Shown one piece after another: positions 1 through 6,250 of a stretch of 12,915 nucleotides of DNA (positions are counted from its first letter, which is position 1; each line of letters begins with the position of its first letter). Location: NCBI GenBank assembly GCA_015654715.1, contig JAATGK010000137.1, positions 1-12,915 of the forward strand, in the 5' to 3' direction. The notes beneath the pieces were generated by a model. The model had not been told where the DNA came from. It made no database searches and was given only the letters and a program-made list of their open reading frames with translations. Source of the stretch: Alphaproteobacteria bacterium (GTDB taxonomy: Bacteria; Pseudomonadota; Alphaproteobacteria; Micropepsales; Micropepsaceae). Position numbers and translations under genes: made by a program.

Positions 1-32
1 AAAGGACATCGGCGTTTCGGCGGGGCAATAAT

Positions 33-206
33 TCAGGATTTGGTTTTGGTCGCTTCCTGCGCTCGGCGTTTGATGAAGACGCTCTCGGTCTCGACGGCCA
101 CGTCCAATTCGTCGCCCAAACCCGCATTCAGCAGGTCGAGCACATCCTGCGGAAAAATGACTCCCAGCGTGCCACCAATCTCGATAATTTGCAGTTTTTC
201 AATCAT
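33..206 (-). CDS. Short AbrB/MazE/SpoVT-type DNA-binding protein (antitoxin-like)
   Basis: Encodes 57 residues. The start ATG at 206 is chosen because GGAGG sits 7 bases upstream; an in-frame start at 239 would add eleven unconserved residues. The core reads IGGTLGVIFPQDVLDLL followed by LGDELDVAVE and FIKRR, which is the swapped-hairpin AbrB/MazE fold: a G-x-LGV-x-P strand, a helix, then a GDELD strand. In this family the fold binds DNA as a dimer, and in MazE-like antitoxins a C-terminal tail binds a toxin. Here only about ten residues follow the fold, so any toxin-binding tail is very short. It lies downstream of the DUF2975 and Cro/CI genes on the same strand. A possible next gene starts with an ATG at position 9 and leaves the window after three codons, so a toxin partner can be neither shown nor excluded. 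The fold is fairly sure; the antitoxin role is inference. Confidence 0.75.
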   Translation of the reverse strand: MIEKLQIIEIGGTLGVIFPQDVLDLLNAGLGDELDVAVETESVFIKRRAQEATKTKS

Positions 207-231
207 GGTCAGGCCTCCGCACCGTTGATAG

Positions 232-254
232 TGCGGCAAAACCGGACCGCCGCA
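232..254. repeat. Inverted repeat TGCGGC-N11-GCCGCA
   Basis: Six-base perfect arms (232-237 and 249-254) lie between the stop of the Cro/CI-type gene and the start of the AbrB-type gene. It could fold in the minus-strand transcript, but there is no T-run, so a terminator role is weak. It may partly separate expression of the two genes. Confidence 0.3.
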
Positions 255-260
255 AAGCCC

Positions 261-476
261 CTAACCGGCAACGTCCTTCTTGAACTCCAGCAGATCGCCG
301 GGCTGGCAGTCGAGGGTGTCGCAGATGGCGTTCAGGGTCTCGAAGCGCACGCCTTTGACCTTGCCGGACTTGAGCAGCGACAGGTTGGCTTCGGTGATGC
401 CGATGGTTTCGGCCAGCACCTTGGAGCGCATCTTGCGCTTGGCGAGCATGACGTCGAGGGCGACAATGATGGCCAT
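261..476 (-). CDS. Small Cro/CI-type helix-turn-helix regulator (YozG-like)
   Basis: Encodes 71 residues, which is nearly only a helix-turn-helix domain. It opens with a strand (MAIIVALDVML), then LAKRKM, then helices around residues 18-37 (VLAETIGIT, EANLSLLKSGK), and ends with LNAICDTLDCQPGDLLEF, the usual C-terminal signature of short Cro/CI-type regulators (HTH_26/YozG group). The ATG at 476 shares one base with the TGA of the upstream DUF2975 gene; a GTG three bases earlier (479) is the alternative and would overlap the stop by four bases. Such tight coupling is typical of DUF2975/YozG pairs, in which the regulator follows the membrane protein. It probably binds the palindromes upstream of the DUF2975 gene and represses its own operon. 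That role is inferred from the context and the sites. Confidence 0.88.
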   Translation of the reverse strand: MAIIVALDVMLAKRKMRSKVLAETIGITEANLSLLKSGKVKGVRFETLNAICDTLDCQPGDLLEFKKDVAG

Positions 477-1045
477 CACACGAACTTCGCGTTTTCTTCA
501 GCGAGGCGCTGGGCCTCGACCATGACTCGGGTGATCACCAGCAGCACGCCCGCGGCGAACAGATAGACCGGTTCGAAGCCGGTCCACATATAACCGAGCC
601 AGAACTGGCCCTTCGCCTGGCCCATGGCATAAAAAATCGCCGCTTGCGCCGGAATGCCGGCGAGCACACTCCAAAACAGCAAGGTCGCGGCCCGGCGAAA
701 ATGGCTCAGCACCCCGCCGTCGAAGACGCTGCCACCGGCAAAACCTTTGAACAGACGCCAGAGCTCGATCAGCACGCCGATCATCAGGGCGGTCGGAACG
801 GCCGACACCGCCAGCGCCATGGCCCGCCAGAGAAGCGGTATCGCGGTCGTGACCGCCATGCCGTTGGGCAGTGCTGCCTCGATCTTCAGGATCAGTCCGC
901 CATCGTGCACAAGTTCCGTCGGTGCCAGGAACGCCACAGGCACGAACACGGCCAGGAACGCCGCGCCGAACAGGGACAGCCACGCCATGACGGCGCTGGT
1001 GCTACGGAGTTTCGAAGATATCGCCAGGACGTGGCCTCCTATCAT
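476..1045 (-). CDS. DUF2975 family membrane protein
   Basis: Encodes 189 residues with four hydrophobic segments near 18-41, 75-97, 118-140 and 154-172. The C-terminal sequence VMVEAQRLAEENAKFV matches the acidic end typical of DUF2975 proteins (an 'A..L..EN...V' pattern). The biochemical function of the family is unknown. Members are small integral membrane proteins nearly always encoded with a YozG-like Cro/CI regulator, as here, where the stop overlaps the regulator's start. The start is uncertain. ATG at 1045 lies inside a 17-base palindrome and has no clear ribosome site, while AGGAGG at 1035-1040 lies within the reading frame, 7 bases before an in-frame CTG at 1027. I report the ATG. 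Expression is probably controlled by the TATCG/CGATA repeats at 1037-1103. Confidence 0.82.
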   Translation of the reverse strand: MIGGHVLAISSKLRSTSAVMAWLSLFGAAFLAVFVPVAFLAPTELVHDGGLILKIEAALPNGMAVTTAIPLLWRAMALAVSAVPTALMIGVLIELWRLFKGFAGGSVFDGGVLSHFRRAATLLFWSVLAGIPAQAAIFYAMGQAKGQFWLGYMWTGFEPVYLFAAGVLLVITRVMVEAQRLAEENAKFV

Positions 1046-1053
1046 TGATAGGA
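1037..1053. promoter_or_regulatory. Palindrome over the DUF2975 start codon, candidate operator
   Basis: TCCTATCA-T-TGATAGGA is a perfect 8-base inverted repeat around one central base. It contains the DUF2975 start codon (1043-1045), and its arm runs into the AGGAGG motif. It may be an operator for the Cro/CI-type regulator of the same operon, or an RNA hairpin that hides the start codon. Both are inference; the symmetry is seen directly. Confidence 0.55.
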
Positions 1054-1057
1054 ATTC

Positions 1058-1085
1058 AACATAACACGGCGATTTATTATCGCAA
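1058..1085 (-). promoter_or_regulatory. Possible promoter of the DUF2975 operon
   Basis: On the minus strand TTGCGA (1080-1085) is followed after 16 bases by TATGTT (1058-1063), a fair -35/-10 pair. It would give a transcript starting only a few bases before the ATG at 1045, nearly leaderless. The -35 lies inside the repeat at 1075-1095, so a bound regulator would block polymerase. A second TATAAT on this strand (1095-1100) has no good -35. Confidence 0.35.
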
Positions 1086-1095
1086 AACGATAATA
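1075..1095. promoter_or_regulatory. Operator-like inverted repeat TATTATCG-N5-CGATAATA
   Basis: Perfect 8-base arms flank a five-base AT-rich centre, in the AT-rich region upstream of the DUF2975/regulator operon. The size, about two helical turns, suits a dimer of a Cro/CI-type protein. It overlaps the candidate -35, which fits repression. It shares the TATCG/CGATA half-site with its neighbours at 1088-1103 and 1037-1053. Confidence 0.6.
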
Positions 1096-1103
1096 TTATA
1101 TCG
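1088..1103. promoter_or_regulatory. Operator-like inverted repeat CGATA-N6-TATCG
   Basis: This repeat re-uses the CGATA arm of the repeat at 1075-1095 and pairs it with TATCG at 1099-1103, in the reverse arrangement. Overlapping half-sites would allow cooperative or alternative binding by one regulator. The repeat is seen directly; the binding protein is inferred. Confidence 0.45.
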
Positions 1104-1171
1104 TGTCATTATGTCGCTTACCCGGCAGATGTCCGAACGGGCCGTTCGACTTCCGACCATCGAAAACCCGC

Positions 1172-1480
1172 TTATTCTGGCGCCAGGGTGACCTTAATGC
1201 CGTCGAGTTCTTCCGAGCAGACGAGCTGGCAGGACAGCCGCGAATTGGGCTCCACCGCCAGCGCCATATCGAGCATGTCGACTTCCATATCGGCCGGCGG
1301 GGTCAATTTCTCGTACCAGCCGTCTTCGACATAGACCTGACAGGTGGCGCAGGCGCACGCCCCGCCGCATTCGGCCGCCACCGGCAAGCCGGCGTCGCGC
1401 AGCATTTCCATGATCGTCCAGCCTTCGCGGCCTTCGATCTCGATTTCCTTGCCGTCGCGGTCCGTCGCGTAGATTTTCAT
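1172..1480 (-). CDS. [2Fe-2S] ferredoxin, adrenodoxin type
   Basis: Encodes 102 residues, the full usual length. Four cysteines have the exact adrenodoxin-class spacing, C38-x5-C44-x2-C47-x36-C84, within ECGGACACATC and RLSCQL, and they bind a [2Fe-2S] cluster. Ferredoxins of this class are soluble cytoplasmic one-electron carriers that serve cytochrome P450s, ring-hydroxylating oxygenases or iron-sulfur assembly. The start ATG at 1480 lies 13 bases after the upstream ferredoxin reductase gene, and TGAGGA at that gene's stop can act as ribosome site, so the two are probably one operon. The reductase is the likely electron donor. No P450 or oxygenase is in the window, so the acceptor is unknown. 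Confidence 0.93.
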   Translation of the reverse strand: MKIYATDRDGKEIEIEGREGWTIMEMLRDAGLPVAAECGGACACATCQVYVEDGWYEKLTPPADMEVDMLDMALAVEPNSRLSCQLVCSEELDGIKVTLAPE

Positions 1481-1493
1481 GACGTCTAATTCC

Positions 1494-2528
<1,035 letters not shown>

Positions 2529-2566
2529 TTACAGGGTTCCCCGGATATTTCCTTTACGTCACGCGC

Positions 2567-2595
2567 CTTATAATTATAAAAAGTCCAATTTGCAA
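2567..2595 (-). promoter_or_regulatory. Promoter-like -35/-10 for the ferredoxin reductase operon
   Basis: On the minus strand TTGCAA (2590-2595) and TATAAG (2567-2572) are 17 bases apart. The -10 is half of a perfect 12-base AT palindrome (2568-2579), so TATAAT can be read on both strands. The transcript would have a leader of roughly 35-40 bases before ATG 2522. On the plus strand no well-spaced -35 was found for the chorismate mutase gene. Confidence 0.5.
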
Positions 2596-2657
2596 TAACT
2601 CACCAGCGGCCGGTTTGCCGTATATAGAAGGCCGCGCCACCCAGGATTTTGACCCGC

Positions 2658-3005
2658 ATGGATGTCCAGGATCAGAAGACTAAGCCGGCAGAACAATGTC
2701 TTAACATGGCCGAGCTGCGCGCCGGGATCGATTCTTTAGATCGCAAGCTGGTGACGCTGCTTGCGCTGCGTCAGCGCTATATCGAACGGGCGGCGGAAAT
2801 CAAAGCCCACCGGCACGAAATCCGCGACGAAGCCCGCATCGCCGACGTCCTCGCCAAGGTCACGGCGGCGGCCAAACCAGCCGGCCTCAACGCCGACATC
2901 GCCCGTGCCGTCTGGCGCGAACTGATGGAAGCTTCGATCGCATTGGAGCTGGAGACATTCGAAAAGCGCAGCCGGTTGTCCGACGAAAACGGTTTCAGCG
3001 CTTGA
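2658..3005 (+). CDS. Chorismate mutase, AroQ class, monofunctional
   Basis: Encodes 115 residues with one all-helical AroQ domain (about 18-104) and no dehydratase or dehydrogenase fused. It converts chorismate to prephenate for phenylalanine and tyrosine. Alignment by eye to the E. coli P-protein mutase places the active-site residues: R11 is R21, R28 is R38, K39 is K49, D48 is D57 and R51 is R60. E52 is replaced by I61, and Q88 appears as E97. No signal peptide is seen, so it is cytoplasmic. ATG 2658 is chosen, with AGGA about 11 bases upstream; a TTG at 2649 and an ATG at 2706 are alternatives, the latter starting just before the domain. It diverges from the ferredoxin reductase gene, and its 3' end overlaps the Hpt gene by 11 bases on the opposite strand. 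Confidence 0.88.
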   Translation: MDVQDQKTKPAEQCLNMAELRAGIDSLDRKLVTLLALRQRYIERAAEIKAHRHEIRDEARIADVLAKVTAAAKPAGLNADIARAVWRELMEASIALELETFEKRSRLSDENGFSA

Positions 3006-3336
3006 GATAGCTATGGATGAAGCTCTGCACCTCTGCGGAGCTGGTCGATAGCGTGCGAATGGCGAGTGAGGCGTTGCCGCGATCGCGCACCGGATCGATC
3101 GGCTCGGCCGCCGCTGCCGCATCGCCGAACTCAAAGGCGCCGATTCCGCGCGCCGCGCCCTTCAGCGTATGGGTGATTTCCTTCCAGCTTTTGGCGTCCT
3201 GGGCGTCGAGGATGGCGTGCAACCGCCCGACCATTTCGCTGATTTGGGTGTCGAAAAGCTGCAGCACTTCGGCATTCAGCGCCTCATCGCCGCCAGTATA
3301 GCGGGACAAATGGGCAATATCGACGGCAGGCTTCAT
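2995..3336 (-). CDS. Orphan Hpt (histidine phosphotransfer) domain protein
   Basis: Encodes 113 residues that form a single Hpt four-helix bundle. The phosphoacceptor motif HTLKGAARGIGA begins at H56, matching the family pattern H-x-L-K-G. In phosphorelays such proteins pass a phosphate between the receiver domain of a hybrid kinase and a final response regulator. No kinase or receiver gene is in the window, so its partners are unknown. It is cytoplasmic, with no membrane segment. ATG 3336 has a purine-rich AAAGGG about 9 bases upstream. It follows the NnrU gene on the same strand by 46 bases, and a 12-base palindrome lies between them. Its end overlaps the convergent chorismate mutase gene by 11 bases. 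Confidence 0.88.
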   Translation of the reverse strand: MKPAVDIAHLSRYTGGDEALNAEVLQLFDTQISEMVGRLHAILDAQDAKSWKEITHTLKGAARGIGAFEFGDAAAAAEPIDPVRDRGNASLAIRTLSTSSAEVQSFIHSYLKR

Positions 3337-3363
3337 GGCGCGGGACCCTTTGGCGAACGGGCC

Positions 3364-3375
3364 CCAGCATGCTGG
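3364..3375. repeat. 12-base perfect palindrome CCAGCATGCTGG
   Basis: It lies in the 46-base gap between the NnrU stop and the Hpt start. It could be a protein site or a weak hairpin limiting read-through between the two genes. There is no T-run. The function is unknown. Confidence 0.35.
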
Positions 3376-3382
3376 CTTTAGG

Positions 3383-4090
3383 TCAATGGCCGGTTAAAAC
3401 GGCCCACCATTCCGCCGGAAACGGCGCCGCGCGGAAGAGAGCGCTGTGGAAATAAAGGAACGCCCCGAACGCCACCACAGCGACCGAAAACCGCCAGTCG
3501 AAGACCTCCGGCGCCACGAAGCGGTTGCGCTTTTCGGCGATGGCGACGAACGGGATAACCGAGGTTTGAGCTGCGATCTCCTGCCAGCGGGCGGGGTGCC
3601 TCCGCGCGGCTTTGCCGTCGATGGCGCGGGTGCCGAAGATGGCGAGCACCAGGAAGGTGGCGAAGAAGAGCGTCGCCGCCAGCGTTCCCTTGGCAATCAG
3701 ATGAAAGCCCGCCCACAAGGTCACACCCATCAGGAAGGGGTGACGGGTAACGCGCAACACGCCGTCGACGCGGGCCTTGTCCTGGCCGGCGGAGGTTGGA
3801 TTGCCGCGCAATACGCCCGGAACCACCAGGGCAAAGGCCGCCGCGATCACCACCAGCCCCAGACTCTGCAGCCATGCCGGGGGCACGAACAGAACAGTGT
3901 TCGCCGGGCTGGCGCTGGCCGCATTGGTGGCGATGCAAAGCCAGATGAGGACGCCGAGCGAGGCCAGTGCAAACAGCGGGACATAAAGCTTTTCACCGAT
4001 TCGGGCGGTGATCAGGTCCCTCAGTTTCGTACCGGACACCAACAGATGGATCCCGAGGAACAGCGCTGCCGCCGCAATCAAATTTATCAT
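3383..4090 (-). CDS. NnrU family integral membrane protein
   Basis: Encodes 235 residues with about five to six hydrophobic segments (near 1-19, 35-55, 72-92, 118-153, 199-215). The signature TRHPFLMGVTLWAGFHLIAKG spans residues 115-135 and matches the NnrU family (R-H-P-x-x-x-G-x-x-x-W-x-x-x-H-L). NnrU was named from nitric oxide/nitrite metabolism loci in alphaproteobacteria, but its biochemistry is unclear. Nothing else here relates to denitrification, so the family name should not be read as a function. ATG 4090 is chosen: it has GGGGG 4 bases upstream and puts a hydrophobic segment at the N-terminus. A GTG at 4117 would add nine residues, but a GATAAT -10-like box sits at 4120-4125, just before it. 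It lies upstream of the Hpt gene and diverges from the coiled-coil gene. Confidence 0.85.
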   Translation of the reverse strand: MINLIAAAALFLGIHLLVSGTKLRDLITARIGEKLYVPLFALASLGVLIWLCIATNAASASPANTVLFVPPAWLQSLGLVVIAAAFALVVPGVLRGNPTSAGQDKARVDGVLRVTRHPFLMGVTLWAGFHLIAKGTLAATLFFATFLVLAIFGTRAIDGKAARRHPARWQEIAAQTSVIPFVAIAEKRNRFVAPEVFDWRFSVAVVAFGAFLYFHSALFRAAPFPAEWWAVLTGH

Positions 4091-4129
4091 CAAACCCCCG
4101 CTACTGTTTTCTCGCACATATTATCCTGA

Positions 4130-4147
4130 GGATGATCCGAATCATCC
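4130..4147. promoter_or_regulatory. Inverted repeat GGATGAT-CCGA-ATCATCC in a divergent promoter region
   Basis: Perfect 7-base arms with a 4-base centre lie in the 120-base gap between the divergent NnrU and coiled-coil genes. A shorter repeat, ATCC-TGA-GGAT (4123-4133), overlaps it. The position just upstream of a GATAAT -10-like box (4120-4125, minus strand) suggests an operator. No regulator is proposed. Confidence 0.4.
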
Positions 4148-4210
4148 CTCGCGCTGTCATCACCGGCATGGTTAAACTTGACCCAGCTCCCCGGCCCATG
4201 AGGAAGTTCC

Positions 4211-6244
4211 ATGGCGACGCCGTCCATTACTCCGCCGACCCTTATTCAGCCTTCTATCCAGTCTTCCGAGATTCCGGAGGATGCCGCGTTCGTCCGGGCC
4301 AAGCCCAAAACCGACATGAGCTCGATGATAGGCCAGATTGCGGCAGGTTTTCTGGCGATCTTCTGGGCGGGCACAGCCGCGGCGTTTTTCTGGGGCATGT
4401 ACCAGGATGTCTGGTCGACCAGCTTCAGCATCCGTGAGTTTGCCATCACCCTGGCGGTGACCTTGGTGCCGCCGTGCCTGTTCATCACCATCGCCTGGAT
4501 GCTAACCCGCGGCTATCAGATGTCGATCAACGCCGAGCTTCTGGCGGATGCCACCGACCGGCTGTTTTCGGCCGATGAAACCGCTTCGGGCACCGCCGCG
4601 CGCCTCGGCCGGGCGGTCCGGCGCGAATTGGATGCGCTGAATGCCGGTCTCGACGGCGCCTTCACGCGGCTCAGGGCTCTCGAAAGCGTGTTGGAGAACC
4701 AGATCGCCGCCCTTGATGAAGCCGGGGCCCGGGTCGACGTTCGCGGCGAGGCACTGGCCTCCCGTCTGACCCAGGAGCGCGAGCGCATCGAAGGCGTTGC
4801 CACTTCGTTGACCGATGCCGCCACGCGCGCTGGTGAGACCGTGGCTGGGCGCAGCGCCCAGCTCAAATCGATGATCGAGGCGGCGGAAACCGGCCTCAAA
4901 GCCGCCGGATTGACCCTCGACACCCAGGCCGCCAGCTTCCGTGCCGCCGCCGGGGCCGCCGCCGAAGCGCCGCACGCCGCCGCGGTCGAACTCGACAAAC
5001 AGGCCAAGCGGATCGAATCGGTCGCCGATTCCGCCATGGCGCGGGCCGAATTCGTGCTCGGCCGCCAGGAACGTCACCGCACCGCGATGAATGACCTGAT
5101 GCAGCGCCTGAAGGAAGACTCGACCGCCTTCGAACAGGCCCTCACCGCCCAGCGCACCACCTTCGAACAGTCGCTCACCGCCTTCACCAGCGAAACCAAG
5201 AAGTTCGAAAACCTGACCGGCGATGCCGAGCACAATCTCGAACTCTTGATGGCCGGGGCCTCGATGCGCACGGCCCAACTGGCGAACAGCTTCACCAAGG
5301 AAGCCGACCGGCTGAAGGAAATCGGCGATGGCGCCAACAACACTATCGCTCATCTGATCGGGGCGCTGCAGGAAGCCGGTATCGGCGCCCAGACGCTGAT
5401 CGGCGAGACCGCCGGGCAAGCCAAGGCCGATGCCAAGGCGCTGGTGGGCGAAGCGATGGCCGAATGCGAGCGCTTGCTGCGCACCGCTGCCGAGCTTTCC
5501 ATCGAAGCCAACGGCATCCGTACCGCCCTCGCCGGGGCCGTGGCGGAAGTCGAAAAGCATTTGCTCGACCTGCCGAAGGTCGCCCAGCAGGAAGCCCAGC
5601 GCGTGCGCCAGATGGTTCGCTCCGAAACCGAGGAAATCCTCGACCTGTCGGCCCGCACGCTGTCCACCATCCATGCCCGCACCGCCTCGCGCGGCACCCC
5701 TTCCGAAACCCATCGCGACGAACCGGCCGGCGCCTCCGATCACGAAGGCCTGCGCGGGCTCGCCCGCAAACTGACCTCGCGCAGCCCCAAGAAGCTCGAG
5801 GAGCCCAAAGGCAAGTGGCAGATGTCGACGCTGCTCGCCGCCGTGGAAGACAAGGAATCGCACAAGGACCTCCGCCCCGCCGCGGCCGCGGCGCTCGGCG
5901 CCTTGCAGGCGGCGCTGAACGATATGGCGATCGATCTGAGTGCCATTTCGGCCGACGTCCAGCCGCAGGACGACGAATGGCGCCGCTATCTCGCCGGCGA
6001 CCGCGCCGTGTTTGCGCGCAAGCTCGCCACCACCCTCGACGAAGACACGGTGCATCGCATCACCACGCTTTTTCGCGATAATGCCCACTTCCGCGATAGC
6101 GCCAATGTCTTCATGGAGGAATTCGAGGCGCTGCACACCCGCGCCCGCCAAGGCGACGGCGGTGGTCTGCTGGCCCCGACCATCCTGTCGTCGGACACCG
6201 GCAAGATTTATCTGACCATCGCCTATGCGCTGGGGCGCCTGTAA
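4211..6244 (+). CDS. Membrane-anchored coiled-coil protein with conserved C-terminal domain (TipN-like layout)
   Basis: Encodes 677 residues and is not identified with certainty. A short proline-rich N-terminal stretch (1-40) precedes two membrane segments near 41-63 and 77-98. Then come about 400 residues of Ala/Glu/Arg/Gln-rich helix with coiled-coil character (about 105-500), including two tandem 11-residue repeats near 305-324. A polar linker (about 495-545) leads to a C-terminal region with DDEWRRYLAGDR (about 586-597), VFARKLA and FEALHTRAR, ending in ALGRL. This layout, a double membrane anchor plus a long cytoplasmic coiled coil, resembles the Caulobacter polarity factor TipN and related landmark proteins, but the comparison is by architecture only. 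ATG 4211 has GAGGA 6 bases upstream. It ends 6 bases from convergent rsmB. A role in polarity, division or envelope organisation is inference. Confidence 0.85.
   Translation: MATPSITPPTLIQPSIQSSEIPEDAAFVRAKPKTDMSSMIGQIAAGFLAIFWAGTAAAFFWGMYQDVWSTSFSIREFAITLAVTLVPPCLFITIAWMLTRGYQMSINAELLADATDRLFSADETASGTAARLGRAVRRELDALNAGLDGAFTRLRALESVLENQIAALDEAGARVDVRGEALASRLTQERERIEGVATSLTDAATRAGETVAGRSAQLKSMIEAAETGLKAAGLTLDTQAASFRAAAGAAAEAPHAAAVELDKQAKRIESVADSAMARAEFVLGRQERHRTAMNDLMQRLKEDSTAFEQALTAQRTTFEQSLTAFTSETKKFENLTGDAEHNLELLMAGASMRTAQLANSFTKEADRLKEIGDGANNTIAHLIGALQEAGIGAQTLIGETAGQAKADAKALVGEAMAECERLLRTAAELSIEANGIRTALAGAVAEVEKHLLDLPKVAQQEAQRVRQMVRSETEEILDLSARTLSTIHARTASRGTPSETHRDEPAGASDHEGLRGLARKLTSRSPKKLEEPKGKWQMSTLLAAVEDKESHKDLRPAAAAALGALQAALNDMAIDLSAISADVQPQDDEWRRYLAGDRAVFARKLATTLDEDTVHRITTLFRDNAHFRDSANVFMEEFEALHTRARQGDGGGLLAPTILSSDTGKIYLTIAYALGRL
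5123..5182 (+). repeat. Tandem 33-base imperfect repeat (11-residue coiled-coil unit)
   Basis: Two copies, 5123-5149 and 5156-5182, differ at only a few bases and encode TAFEQALTAQR followed by TTFEQSLTAFT. Eleven-residue units give a three-turn hendecad coiled coil. The high identity at the DNA level suggests a fairly recent duplication. Confidence 0.65.
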
Positions 6245-6250
6245 TCGCGC

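Noticed and set aside
33..479. The AbrB-type and Cro/CI-type genes read as a toxin-antitoxin pair
   Set aside because: Both are DNA-binding proteins; neither looks like a toxin. The Cro/CI gene is coupled to the DUF2975 gene instead.
2606..2635. GCGGCC and GGCCGC inverted repeat around the TATATA before chorismate mutase
   Set aside because: The arms are only six bases with an 18-base spacer in GC-rich DNA, which is expected by chance; no promoter with a good -35 is tied to it.
4502..6151. 549-codon open frame on the minus strand opposite the coiled-coil gene
   Set aside because: It is a shadow of GC-rich codon use in the true gene: its product is a Gly/Arg/His-rich string without a recognisable domain, and the plus-strand protein has clear membrane and coiled-coil structure.
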